Positions 8,847 to 19,242 of a stretch of DNA of 64,000 nt are shown here, piece by piece. Below the pieces are notes generated by a model. That model did not search any database. It saw only the letters and a program-made list of their open reading frames with translations, and had not been told where the DNA came from. The first letter of the stretch is position 1. Each line of letters begins with the position of its first letter. The position numbers and the translations under genes are program-made. Origin of the DNA: Myxococcales bacterium (GTDB taxonomy: Bacteria > Myxococcota_A > Bradymonadia > Bradymonadales > GCA-2716585); NCBI GenBank assembly GCA_002716585.1, contig PBBL01000081.1, forward strand, positions 62,001 to 126,000. The letters are read 5' to 3'.

Positions 8847-9578
8847 CTACCGGTTCTTGACGCGGATCACCCAGAAGAGCTTGGCGATCCCCTTGAGGAC
8901 GTTGGGGACCCGGCGGGTCAGCGCGATGCTAGGCGCCCGCTTCTCGATCACCTCGACCGGGACCTCGACGACCCGGAAGCTCATCCGGCCCGCGCGGATG
9001 ACAAACTCGCTCGCGAACAGGTCGCGATCGACCACGCACTTGTTGACGACCGAGAGCAGCCGCTCGCGCTTGAACGCCTTGAGCCCGTGCGTGTCGGTCC
9101 CCTCAAAGCCGAGGAAGACCCACAGGAGGAAGTTGATGACCTGGGTCGCCAGGCGGCGAAACGCCGGGCGCTTGTCGAGGGAGCGATCGAGGGTCTTGGA
9201 GCCCACCACGAGGTCGGCCCCCTTCTCCAGCTCCACCATCGCCTTGTGGTAGAAGTCCACGTCGCACAGATCGATCTCGTCGCAGATCACGATCGGGCTG
9301 TCGGTCTGTAGGATGCCCCGACGCAGCGCTTTGCCGTAGTTGGGCTCATCCGAATGGATGATCGACACCTCCGGGTGCTTGCCGATCAGCTTGGCCGCGA
9401 CCTCCCGGGTGCGATCGGTGCTGCCGTTCTCCGACAGCAGGATCCGCCACGTCCAGGGGAAGTCCTCCAGAGCCTCGGTGAGGCCCGCGATCGAAGCCTG
9501 AAGGATCGCCTCCTCATTGTAGATGGGGATGACGATCGTGATTTTGGGAGGCGAGTCGCTCTCAGTCTCTTCGTGCAT
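8847..9578 (-). CDS. Family 2 glycosyltransferase
   Basis: About 243 residues with a GT-A fold. The N-terminal [13 protein letters not shown] is typical of GT2, followed by SENGSTDRT. Later come [10 protein letters not shown], in the position of the metal-binding DXD region, and VGSKTLDRS. There is no transmembrane tail, unlike ArnC or GtrB. It resembles dolichol-phosphate-mannose-synthase-like enzymes that load a sugar on a polyprenyl phosphate. Two starts are possible: ATG at 9578 (used) and GTG at 9608. Neither has a clear ribosome-binding site. It is co-directional with the deacetylase downstream. Confidence 0.82.
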   Translation of the reverse strand: MHEETESDSPPKITIVIPIYNEEAILQASIAGLTEALEDFPWTWRILLSENGSTDRTREVAAKLIGKHPEVSIIHSDEPNYGKALRRGILQTDSPIVICDEIDLCDVDFYHKAMVELEKGADLVVGSKTLDRSLDKRPAFRRLATQVINFLLWVFLGFEGTDTHGLKAFKRERLLSVVNKCVVDRDLFASEFVIRAGRMSFRVVEVPVEVIEKRAPSIALTRRVPNVLKGIAKLFWVIRVKNR

Positions 9579-9740
9579 AGGAGGATCCCATGGTGATGGC
9601 GCGTGCACTCGGATCGCGGATCAGCCTGGCCAAGGGCGAGGGCGCCGCTCGGTGAAGGCTCGTCGTATGATGAAGGCGCGTGCATCGGCGGACAGGTCCG
9701 CTGAAGCACCATGTGCGTATACCTGTGAGGCCACTCCGGT

Positions 9741-10334
9741 TCAAGTCCCGTCCGGGCGCTTCGTCAGGAGCGACGGGGAGGTCGCGATGGTCTCCCACTG
9801 TTTCTGCGCCTTCGCGCGGTCCCTCGCCGGCCCGTCAGCGGGGATGCGCTCGGCGTCTGGCCCAACGGCGCCGACCGCGAGCACCGTCTGCCCCCCGTCT
9901 GTGGTCGTGAGCGTGACGATCCGCTCGCTCGCGTCCCGCGCAGGCCAGTAGGTCGGATCCCCGGACTTGAGGTAGGACTGCCCCTCGCCGAGCGCCGTCT
10001 GGAGTATGGCGCGGGTGCGTCGGAAGATCTCCTGGCTCTCGTGCAGCGATGGGCTGGTCGGTGGGTGGGCCTTCAACAGCACCCCCGAGATGGTTCCGTC
10101 CTTGTCCATGACGTACTCGATCTCCGCGAACACGTCATGATCCACCAGGGCACACACCGAGCCACCGCAGCGGGTGAGGATCTCCTGCCCGGGCGCTCCG
10201 ATCCGGTGCTTGTGGTGGTGCTCGAAGCGTTGTTGTTCGGGCGTCGGCGGGGGCTCGCGCTCGCACCCGAGGAGGAGCGAGGCGCCAAGCGCTGCGATGA
10301 GCGCCGCCGCCGGGATGTGCTGAGCCGAGTGCAT
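9741..10334 (-). CDS. Putative lipoprotein, unknown function
   Basis: 197 residues with a clean lipoprotein signal peptide ending in the lipobox LLLGC. A short His/Pro/Gln-rich stretch follows, then a soluble domain with two further cysteines (RCGGSVCALV). I recognise no family. The N-terminal domain resembles small envelope-anchored proteins common in this phylum. It is divergent from the XPB helicase gene, with 88 bp between the starts. Confidence 0.7.
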   Translation of the reverse strand: MHSAQHIPAAALIAALGASLLLGCEREPPPTPEQQRFEHHHKHRIGAPGQEILTRCGGSVCALVDHDVFAEIEYVMDKDGTISGVLLKAHPPTSPSLHESQEIFRRTRAILQTALGEGQSYLKSGDPTYWPARDASERIVTLTTTDGGQTVLAVGAVGPDAERIPADGPARDRAKAQKQWETIATSPSLLTKRPDGT

Positions 10335-10422
10335 TGTTCCAAGCTCTGTGGTACAGGGTCAGTGCCCACCGGGCATGTCCTGACGAGATGTGTGATCAAC
10401 CCGCGGACAAGGCCAACCTGAC

Positions 10423-12099
10423 GTGTATAATCCAGACAATCCGCTTATTGTCCAATCGGACAGGACCGTCCTCCTTGAGACGGCGTCCCCGAACTTCGAG
10501 GCCGCGCGAGACAGGTTGAGCGTCTTCGCCGAGCTTGTCAAAAGCCCAGAGCATATCCACACCTACAGGATCACCCCGCTGAGCCTCTGGAACGCCGCCG
10601 CGCTCCAGGTGCCGTCTGACACGATCAAGGGTCAGCTCGCCGAGTACAGCAAGTACCCGATCCCCGACAACATCCTGACCGACATCGACGAGTACATGCA
10701 GCGCTACGGGCGGCTGAAGCTCGTCAAGGAGGGCGAGCGGCTGTACCTGGTGACCGAGGACTCGATCCTGCTGGACGAGGTCTGCTCCCAGCGCAAGGTG
10801 AGCGAGTACATCGTGGAGCGGACCAGCGCGAGGAAGGCGGAGGTCGCCGCGGATCAGCGCGGGTTCGTCAAGCAGGCGCTCATCAAGGTCGGCTTCCCGG
10901 TGGAGGATCTGGCTGGTTACATCCAGGGCGAGGATCTGGAGGTGGGCCTCCGTGAGGAGATGGTGTCGGGCGGCGACTTCGCGCTCCGACCCTACCAGGA
11001 GGAGGCGGTGGACGCCTTCTACGCGGGCGGCTCCATCCATGGCGGGTCGGGCGTCATCGTGCTCCCGTGCGGCGCGGGTAAGACCGTGGTGGGCATCGGG
11101 GCGATGGAGCGGGTCAAGTCCCACACCCTGGTGTTGACCACCAACACGACCGCGCTGCGGCAGTGGCGCGATGAGATCCTCGACAAGTCGACCCTCTCCG
11201 AGGAGCAGATCGGCGAGTACAGCGGCTTGCGTAAGGACATCCGGGAGGTGACGATCACCACCTACCAGATCATGACCTACCGCAAGAGCAAGAAGGGCCC
11301 CTTCGTGCACTTCAAGCTGTTTGAGGAGGGGAACTGGGGTCTCATCATCTACGATGAGGTCCACCTGCTCCCGGCGCCGGTGTTCCGGGCGGTGGCCAAC
11401 CTCCAGTCCAAGCGCCGCCTGGGGCTGACGGCGACGTTGATCCGCGAAGATCGGAAGGAGGATGAGGTGTTCAGCCTCATCGGCCCGAAGAAGTACGACG
11501 TCCCGTGGCGTGTCCTGGAGAAGCAGGGGTACATCGCGACCGCGCTCTGCACGGAGGTGCGGGTCCCCTTCAAGGACGAGAACCTGCGGTTGGAGTACGC
11601 GCTCGCCGAGCCCAACCGCAAGTTCAAGCTGGCGGCGACCAACCCGGCCAAGCTGAGCGTCCTCAGCGGGCTGCTCAAGGAGCATGAGGCCGATCGGGTG
11701 CTCATCATCGGGCAGTACCTCGATCAGCTGCACGACGTCGCCAAGCTCACCGGCTCACCGATCATCACCGGCCAGACCCCGCAATCGGAGCGGGAGGTGC
11801 TGTTTGAGAGGTTTCGGACCGGCGAGGTGCAGCGCCTGGTGGTGTCGAAGGTGGCCAACTTCGCCGTGGACCTCCCGGACGCCAACGTCGCCATTCAGAT
11901 CAGCGGCACCTTCGGCTCACGCCAGGAGGAGGCCCAACGCCTGGGCCGTATCCTGAGGCCGAAGCAGGGCGGCGAGGAGAACCAGGCCAGGTTCTACTCG
12001 GTGGTGACGCGCGACTCGACCGAGCAGGATTACTCCAGCAAGCGGCAGCTGTTCCTGACCGAGCAGGGCTACCGCTACGAGATCATCACCGACATGTGA
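10423..12099 (+). CDS. XPB/Rad25-type DNA repair helicase
   Basis: A 558-residue SF2 3'-5' helicase of the bacterial XPB (ERCC3) family. An N-terminal XPB domain starts with PLIVQSD. Walker A is LPCGAGKT (about residue 219), the DEVH box is IIYDEVHLLP (about 310), then GLTATLIRED with the RED motif of XPB (about 341), and QRLGRILRPK as motif VI. In eukaryotes and archaea XPB opens DNA for transcription and excision repair; bacterial members occur patchily, for example in mycobacteria. The GTG start is used because the conserved N-terminus begins just after it. No strong ribosome-binding site is seen. rsmG starts 6 bp after its stop. Confidence 0.92.
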   Translation: MYNPDNPLIVQSDRTVLLETASPNFEAARDRLSVFAELVKSPEHIHTYRITPLSLWNAAALQVPSDTIKGQLAEYSKYPIPDNILTDIDEYMQRYGRLKLVKEGERLYLVTEDSILLDEVCSQRKVSEYIVERTSARKAEVAADQRGFVKQALIKVGFPVEDLAGYIQGEDLEVGLREEMVSGGDFALRPYQEEAVDAFYAGGSIHGGSGVIVLPCGAGKTVVGIGAMERVKSHTLVLTTNTTALRQWRDEILDKSTLSEEQIGEYSGLRKDIREVTITTYQIMTYRKSKKGPFVHFKLFEEGNWGLIIYDEVHLLPAPVFRAVANLQSKRRLGLTATLIREDRKEDEVFSLIGPKKYDVPWRVLEKQGYIATALCTEVRVPFKDENLRLEYALAEPNRKFKLAATNPAKLSVLSGLLKEHEADRVLIIGQYLDQLHDVAKLTGSPIITGQTPQSEREVLFERFRTGEVQRLVVSKVANFAVDLPDANVAIQISGTFGSRQEEAQRLGRILRPKQGGEENQARFYSVVTRDSTEQDYSSKRQLFLTEQGYRYEIITDM

Positions 12100-12105
12100 G
12101 GGCCG

Positions 12106-12732
12106 ATGTCATTGACCGAGCAGGAGCTGGCCGGGTGGTTGGAGGCGACCGTTCACCTGGACGATCCGGAGGGCGCCGCCCATAAGCTTGTGGCCTACGC
12201 CGCGCTGTTGGTCCAACACAACAAGCGGCTGAACCTGGTGGGCCGCTTGAGCCAGGGTGAGGTGCTCCGCGACTTGATCGTCGACGCGCTGCTGCCAGCG
12301 GTGGTGCGGCGCCCCGCGGGGCCGCTGATGGACGTCGGCTCAGGCGCCGGGCTGCCCGGGATCCCGCTGGCGATCGCCTTCCCCGATGTCCCCATGCACC
12401 TGATCGAGCCTCGCAAAAAGCGCGTGACCTTCATGTCCACCGCGCTCCGTCGGTTGGGGCTGGAGCACGTCACGCTCCACGAGGTTCGCCTGGAGGCGTT
12501 CACGGGCCTGCGACGGGGCGAGGCGGGGACGCTGGCCGCGAAGGCGTTCCAGACCCCGGCGCAGTGGCTGGAGACGGCTCAAGGGTGGGTTCGCGAGGGT
12601 GGGGTGATCTACCTCTACGCGTCGGGGGACTCCTGGGGCGCTCAGGCTCGACCGCCGGAGGGGCTTGAGGAGCTTGGGAGGCAGGCGCACCCGACCCGCG
12701 ACGATCGATCGGGTGTGGTCTTCCAGGCTTGA
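12106..12732 (+). CDS. rsmG: 16S rRNA (guanine-N7) methyltransferase RsmG
   Basis: 208 residues. The Rossmann SAM-binding motif is DVGSGAGLPGIPLAI (about residue 76), followed by LIEPRKKRVTFM, both typical of RsmG/GidB, which methylates G527 of 16S rRNA. The length is normal. It is closely spaced after the XPB helicase gene, so the two may share a transcript. RsmG and MnmG (GidA) are often near oriC and parAB; here mnmG lies 6.5 kb downstream and parAB is absent from the window. Confidence 0.93.
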   Translation: MSLTEQELAGWLEATVHLDDPEGAAHKLVAYAALLVQHNKRLNLVGRLSQGEVLRDLIVDALLPAVVRRPAGPLMDVGSGAGLPGIPLAIAFPDVPMHLIEPRKKRVTFMSTALRRLGLEHVTLHEVRLEAFTGLRRGEAGTLAAKAFQTPAQWLETAQGWVREGGVIYLYASGDSWGAQARPPEGLEELGRQAHPTRDDRSGVVFQA

Positions 12733-12760
12733 CATCGCCAGCCTGCGCGTGAAACGTTTC
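12729..12760 (+). promoter_or_regulatory. Possible glpK control region
   Basis: A perfect -35-like TTGACA (12729-12734) overlaps the rsmG stop. It is followed at about the -10 position by the 10-bp palindrome GAAACGTTTC (12751-12760). No good -10 box is seen. The palindrome could be an operator but is not a parS site. Confidence 0.28.
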
Positions 12761-12819
12761 CGCTCCTACACACGTTCCGGGTGCCGAAGACCAACGGACA
12801 GAACAACCAGGAGGGGAGC

Positions 12820-14307
<1,488 letters not shown>

Positions 14308-14323
14308 AGGCAGCCTCGGCGGG

Positions 14324-14339
14324 TGTTTCACGTGAAACA
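14324..14339. other. parS: parS site 3 (perfect 16-mer)
   Basis: TGTTTCACGTGAAACA matches the full 16-bp parS consensus. It lies between the convergent glpK and Kelch-lipoprotein stops. Confidence 0.92.
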
Positions 14340-14344
14340 CCCGC

Positions 14345-15790
14345 TCATGGTTTCGCGCGGGTCGGGGTGAGGTGGGGGATGACCGTCCACCTCTCTGGTT
14401 GACTGGAGCGCTCCCCTCCCAACACGGCCGCGCGTTTGTGGGTCGCCCCTCCCCAGGTGATCAGCTCCCCGGTGGAGAGCAGCGTGGCGGTGTGGTCGTA
14501 GCGCGCGCGGTTGAGCGGCGTCGTCGAGCGCCAGGCGCGCGTCGTCGGATCGTACACCTCGACATGAGCCAACACATTGAACAGGCGATCGGAGGGGCAG
14601 GGGTTGCCGTCGTCGCACGCTTCTCCCTGAATCGGGGCTCTCCCGCCCACGACCCAGACCTGCCCATCGGGTCGCTTCGTCGCGGTGTGGCCCGCGCGGG
14701 CGCTGGTCATCGGCGCGACGCGCGTCCATGACCTCAGCCCGAGGTCGAAGAGGTAGGCGCCTTTGAGGGCGCCCGCTCCATTTCGGCCGCCCGTGACCAG
14801 GACCGAGCCGTCTGTGAGCAGCGTGGCGGTGTGGTCGTAGCTGGGTTCCGGCAGCTCCGGGAGTCGGGTCCAGGTGTCCGTGTCGGGTGCGTAGAGCGCG
14901 GCGCTGCGCAGCGGTCGGGTGCAGTAGAACTCATCGGCGCACACGGCGCCCTGACCACAGTCCATGTCCTCAAGGCAGTCGATGGCGCAGTCCTCCCCGC
15001 AGCCGGTCCCGTGCCGACCACCGAGGACGAGGACGGATCCGTCCTGGAGGAGGGTGGCGGTGTGATCGTAGCGCGGGACGTGGTCTTCGGTCAGCCGGGT
15101 CCATGTGTTGTTGACCGGGTCGTATCGTTCGGGGAGTCGGAGGGACTCCTCGTAGGACGCCGCGCCGCCCAGAACGAGGACGGAGCCGTCGGGGAGGAGG
15201 GTGGCGGTGTGCCGCAAGCGGCCCTTCCATGGGGGGAGCCGCTCTCGCCAGGAGGGGCCTTGTGGGGTCTGGCTCCACAGCTCGGGCGGCGCCTGGCGAA
15301 ACGGAGAGCGCTCCGGGTCGTCCATGGAGCCCCCGACGACGAGGACGGAGCCATCCGGGAGGAGGGTGGCGGTGTGACCCCAGCGCTTGTAGGTCAGCGC
15401 CGCGGTGGGCTCGCTGCGGTCGCTGCGCAGGTTGAGCAGGAGGGTGCTCGCGAGCGCGCCCCGGCGTTGAGCGTCCAGCGTGTAGCCGCCAGTGATGAGC
15501 AGCTTGTCTCCCACGAGCGGGGTCGCCGCGTGGAGGTAACGATCGGGGTAGGGCTTGTCGGAGGGCAGTGAGGTGGGTCCGCATGGACCCTCACCGCAGG
15601 GTTCGAGGGGCGGCTCGGAGGTGGGGTGCGGGTCGTTGGGGTGCGTCGGGCGCGTTGACCTGGGGGGTTCGGGTGGAGAGGTCGCGCACCCTCCACAGCC
15701 GACCGTCGGTGAGAGCGCCAGGATCGTGATGAGCCAGAGCACGGCGCGCTGCGTTCGAGCTTGGATTGTGTGGCAGGTTGTGTGCATCAT
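14345..15790 (-). CDS. Kelch-repeat lipoprotein
   Basis: About 481 residues. After a hydrophobic signal with lipobox-like VGCGG comes a Pro/Thr/Arg-rich linker. Then at least six Kelch-type blades follow, each with a HTATLLxDGSVLVxGG core. Such blades close into a beta-propeller; here the propeller would be displayed on the membrane through the lipid anchor. A Cys-rich insert (GCGEDCAIDCLEDMDCGQG) interrupts the middle of the array. The start was set at tandem ATGs (15790/15787) just before the signal peptide; the frame extends to 15853. Ligand and role are unknown. Confidence 0.82.
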   Translation of the reverse strand: MMHTTCHTIQARTQRAVLWLITILALSPTVGCGGCATSPPEPPRSTRPTHPNDPHPTSEPPLEPCGEGPCGPTSLPSDKPYPDRYLHAATPLVGDKLLITGGYTLDAQRRGALASTLLLNLRSDRSEPTAALTYKRWGHTATLLPDGSVLVVGGSMDDPERSPFRQAPPELWSQTPQGPSWRERLPPWKGRLRHTATLLPDGSVLVLGGAASYEESLRLPERYDPVNNTWTRLTEDHVPRYDHTATLLQDGSVLVLGGRHGTGCGEDCAIDCLEDMDCGQGAVCADEFYCTRPLRSAALYAPDTDTWTRLPELPEPSYDHTATLLTDGSVLVTGGRNGAGALKGAYLFDLGLRSWTRVAPMTSARAGHTATKRPDGQVWVVGGRAPIQGEACDDGNPCPSDRLFNVLAHVEVYDPTTRAWRSTTPLNRARYDHTATLLSTGELITWGGATHKRAAVLGGERSSQPERWTVIPHLTPTRAKP

Positions 15791-15843
15791 ACGCACCCTG
15801 GCTGACATCGCTGTCGGCTGTCTGGTGTGAGGAGGAGGCCTCC

Positions 15844-16224
15844 ATGAGCCCATCGCACGTGGTCGTCGTGCTCGGCGTGTTTGTCTGTGTGGTGCTCGCG
15901 TTCAGCACGCTTCAGCTCGTCGTGGCGCGCTCTCAACGGGAGCGCGCGTCGCTTGAGGATAGAGCATCGCGCGATGAGATGGCGCACTTTCGTGACGAGG
16001 TGATGGTTTTGGTGGACGAGAGCCTGGCGCGGCTTGGCCTGGAGGTGACGCTTCATCCGCTGGAGCCGCTCAGCTTCGAGGTGCTCTCGCCGGGCGATGA
16101 GGGCGGGGTCACGGTGGTGTTGCTCAACCTGTATCAAGGGTGTTCGGAACATCCTGATCGGGCTGCGGAGTTCAAGGCGCACTTCCTTGAGGACCTCGCG
16201 CGCATGGTTCGTGAGAGGTGTTGA
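15844..16224 (+). CDS. Small single-pass membrane protein, unknown
   Basis: 126 residues. An N-terminal transmembrane helix (VVVVLGVFVCVVLAFSTLQL) is followed by a charged, probably coiled-coil segment and a small cytosolic or periplasmic domain ending in VRERC. GGAGGAGG lies just upstream of the ATG, which supports a real gene and fixes the start; the frame extends to 15766. It is divergent from the Kelch gene. No family is recognised. Confidence 0.6.
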   Translation: MSPSHVVVVLGVFVCVVLAFSTLQLVVARSQRERASLEDRASRDEMAHFRDEVMVLVDESLARLGLEVTLHPLEPLSFEVLSPGDEGGVTVVLLNLYQGCSEHPDRAAEFKAHFLEDLARMVRERC

Positions 16225-16316
16225 CGGGGGCAGGGGCTTGAAGTCCTGTGACATCAGCGCTATGAGAAGCGCCACGACACGGGCCAGGGCAGGGCGCCAG
16301 GGCATGAGGCGGATGT

Positions 16317-19226
16317 ATGACAAGCAGTCAGCGTGAACACGACATGGAAGGTTTTGAGATTGGGGAGCCGCCCGAGCCGCGGGGGGCGTTGCGATCGGGC
16401 GGGGATCTCCTGCCTCGGCTGATGGTGCTGATGCGGCGTCACGTCGCGTTCGGGGCGCTCCTGCTGGTGTTGACGGTGACCTTGTGGTCGCTGCTCCGCA
16501 GCGGTGAGCCGATCGGCGCGGTGACCGCCGAGACCACCCCGGAGCAGGCGATGGCCGCCTTCCTCAAGGCGCAGGCCAACCTGGAGGCCCACCCCTCCCA
16601 GATCGTCCTCTTCGCCGATCCGAGGGAGCGGGCGTGGACCGAGGCCCTCGGGTACGTGCCGATGTTCGCGATGGCCCGGGAGGGTGGTCAGGACGAGGGG
16701 GTGGAGGTCGAGGATCTGTATTACTTCGAGGCGAGGGTCTCCTCGGAGGGGATGCCGCTGACGATCCGGAGGCTGTCCAACCTCACCTCGACGCCCTACG
16801 CTCGGGAGCGGCTCGTGGCCCGCTCGGGCTCCAAGGCGCTGCTCGCGGTGGAGGTCTTCGGTCAGATTCAGTCGCTCCTGTTGGTGGACTTCAACGGAGA
16901 CGAGCGGGAGCTGCCCGATTTCGAGGGGCGCGCCGACCGACTCCGTTACCAGATCACGAACCTGCAGGAGACCGGGCGGTTTGATGGCATCGGGCTGCGC
17001 CTCTACAGCCTGGATCCGCCTGCGCGTGAGGTGACCGCCGAGATCACCAGCGACGGGGCGTTTGATATCGCGCTCAAGGGTGGGCCGAAGAAGGGAGACA
17101 CGACGACGAGCCGGGCGCTGCTCCACCCCAACCTGGGCGAGATCGTCGGGGTGACGGGCGGCGTTGAGAAGCGCATCACGTACCAGCCGCGCTTCTTCGC
17201 GGCCAAAGGTCCGGTCCCCTGGTTGGTGGACACGGTGCGGAACCACCCCCTGGTGGGGTACCGCAAGATCGCGCTGTTGGAGCGGTACGTCTTCTACTGG
17301 AAGGATCGGCTTCGCGGGGCCGCCTTCACCGCCGGGCTGCTCTCGGAGGAGGGCGACCTGATGGAGGAGCTGGAGGGCAGCACCGTGGCCAAGGGGCCGG
17401 CGATCTCGGTGACGGGTTCGGGGAGCAAGAGCGGCGAGTGGCCCCCTCCGAAGGTGAAGTCGGCTGTTGAAGACGCCAAGCCCGGCGAGGGCGTCTGGAA
17501 GCCGGTGGAGATCGAGTGGCTCCGCAAACACGAGGGGGCGAGCACGCCGTTCATGAAGACCGCGGTGCGGATGGATCCGAAGCGCCCCTACGATCACCTG
17601 GTGTTGATCGCGGCGGACATGAGGCAGCTCAACCTGAACATGGTCGCGGGGACGGTGTCGCCCGAGTCGAGCTTCGGGACCCCGGGCAAGGGCACGATCC
17701 CGCGAAGGGAGGACACCATCGATCGCTTGGTGGCCGCGTTCAACGGTGGGTTCAAGACGGCGCACGGGGCGTTCGGGATGCAGGTGGACGACGAGGTCAT
17801 CCTGCCGGCGACGCCCTACACGGCGACCGTCGCGGTGCGTGACGATGAGCACGTCCAGCTGGGGACCTGGAACAACACGATGGAGATCCCCAAGGAGTTC
17901 AAGTCGTTGCGCCAGAACCTGCCGCCGCTCGTCGCCGAGGGGAAGCTCAACCCGACCGGTAAGCGCAAGTGGGGTGGGACGGCGAACGAGCTGGACAACA
18001 TCCACACGACGCGCAGCGGGCTCTGCTTCCGCGGCGAGTCGACCCTCATCTACGTCTGGGGCAAGGACACGTCGGCGGACTCAATCGGGGCGGCGATGCT
18101 CGCGGCGGGCTGTGTCTACGGCATGCACCTCGACATGAACCCGACCCACACGGGCTGGGCCTACTACCGGGCGAGCCTGCGTGACGCCGACAACAAGGGT
18201 CGGATCTCGGCGTTCAAGGTGGAGAAGGGCAGCTCGTCGATGGCGTTCCGGGTGGGGCGGTACATCGGTCGGGACTTCAAGGACTTCTTCTACCTGACGC
18301 TGCGCGAGACGTTCGTGGACAAGCTCCCGGCGGCGCCGTCGGGGTTTGGCGCCTGGTCTGGCGCCCACGCGCCCCGGGGAACGGAGGGGTTCATGCCGCT
18401 CGCCGCGGTGGCGTCGGGCGACGCAGGGACCCTGGTCGCGATGAACCTGGAGCTGCTCCGGGCCAAGCTGCGGCGTGGCGATCGGGAGCCCAACCCGACC
18501 AAGGGGCTTGGTCAGAAGGACCGCGACGGGTCGCTGTCGTTGGAGGATCCCGTGGCGTTGTTCGACCTCGGCTTGAGCAGCCTGGAGAACTCCACCGGGC
18601 TCATCGCCGATGGCCGCATCGTCGCCCCGGTCCCCTCCGGGCTGCCCGCGCTCGTCCGAATGAAGGACGGTCGCCTCAGCCTGTTGGAGCCCGACGCCGT
18701 GAAGGAGCTGAAGCCCGGCTCCTACACGGACATGCGCGGGGGGCGCGCCCTCCTGCTCAAGGGAGAGAAGACCGCGACGCGCGAGAGCGGCGAGCGCCTG
18801 ATTCAGGCGGTGGGGGTGGACGGGGCGCAGCGGCTGTATTACATCCAGATGCGCGCTTCGGAGAGCGGCGTCGCGAAGATCCTCAGCGGGCTTGGGGTGT
18901 TGACCGCCATGGAGCTGCCTGGGTCGCCCCGGGACGCCGACAGCCGGGTTCGCTTCATGCGGCTTGAGGACGGGAAGGTGCGCGAGGTGTCGCTCAAGGA
19001 CGGGCAGAGCGGACCGGGCGCCGGTGATCGCGCCGCGACCACCCACCTCTACCTGGAGCGGGTGGCCAGCGGTTCGCGGGTGTCGCTCCTGAAGATGCCG
19101 GACGTGGAGCTGTCCGAGGAGGAGTCGCGGCGTCAGAAGAGGCTCCGCTACCTCATCCGGGCGATGCGTCAGGAGCTGCGTCAGATCGAGAACAACAAGT
19201 ACAAGGAACACGTCGGCGAAGAGTGA
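16317..19226 (+). CDS. Membrane-anchored phosphodiester-glycosidase-like protein
   Basis: 969 residues. There is a cytoplasmic N-terminus, one transmembrane helix at about 41-60 ([19 protein letters not shown]), then a large extracytoplasmic part. Residues from about 470 to 620 resemble the phosphodiester glycosidase (NAGPA) domain: [14 protein letters not shown], then [16 protein letters not shown] and [16 protein letters not shown]. Family members remove GlcNAc from phosphodiesters or act on peptidoglycan and teichoic-acid-like polymers. The C-terminal third is not recognised and ends in a basic helix. The protein is unusually large for this family. mnmG starts 16 bp after its stop. The domain call is moderate. 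Confidence 0.62.
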   Translation: MTSSQREHDMEGFEIGEPPEPRGALRSGGDLLPRLMVLMRRHVAFGALLLVLTVTLWSLLRSGEPIGAVTAETTPEQAMAAFLKAQANLEAHPSQIVLFADPRERAWTEALGYVPMFAMAREGGQDEGVEVEDLYYFEARVSSEGMPLTIRRLSNLTSTPYARERLVARSGSKALLAVEVFGQIQSLLLVDFNGDERELPDFEGRADRLRYQITNLQETGRFDGIGLRLYSLDPPAREVTAEITSDGAFDIALKGGPKKGDTTTSRALLHPNLGEIVGVTGGVEKRITYQPRFFAAKGPVPWLVDTVRNHPLVGYRKIALLERYVFYWKDRLRGAAFTAGLLSEEGDLMEELEGSTVAKGPAISVTGSGSKSGEWPPPKVKSAVEDAKPGEGVWKPVEIEWLRKHEGASTPFMKTAVRMDPKRPYDHLVLIAADMRQLNLNMVAGTVSPESSFGTPGKGTIPRREDTIDRLVAAFNGGFKTAHGAFGMQVDDEVILPATPYTATVAVRDDEHVQLGTWNNTMEIPKEFKSLRQNLPPLVAEGKLNPTGKRKWGGTANELDNIHTTRSGLCFRGESTLIYVWGKDTSADSIGAAMLAAGCVYGMHLDMNPTHTGWAYYRASLRDADNKGRISAFKVEKGSSSMAFRVGRYIGRDFKDFFYLTLRETFVDKLPAAPSGFGAWSGAHAPRGTEGFMPLAAVASGDAGTLVAMNLELLRAKLRRGDREPNPTKGLGQKDRDGSLSLEDPVALFDLGLSSLENSTGLIADGRIVAPVPSGLPALVRMKDGRLSLLEPDAVKELKPGSYTDMRGGRALLLKGEKTATRESGERLIQAVGVDGAQRLYYIQMRASESGVAKILSGLGVLTAMELPGSPRDADSRVRFMRLEDGKVREVSLKDGQSGPGAGDRAATTHLYLERVASGSRVSLLKMPDVELSEEESRRQKRLRYLIRAMRQELRQIENNKYKEHVGEE

Positions 19227-19242
19227 CCGACGGGGCAGGGCG

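Noticed and set aside
9690-9765. tRNA-like segment containing GGTTCAAGTCCC
   Set aside because: The apparent T-arm does not pair, no acceptor stem closes, and the bases encode the C-terminus of the lipoprotein ending at 9741.
12751-12760. GAAACGTTTC as a possible parS site
   Set aside because: It shares half of the parS letters but lacks the central CACGTG; it is a different palindrome.
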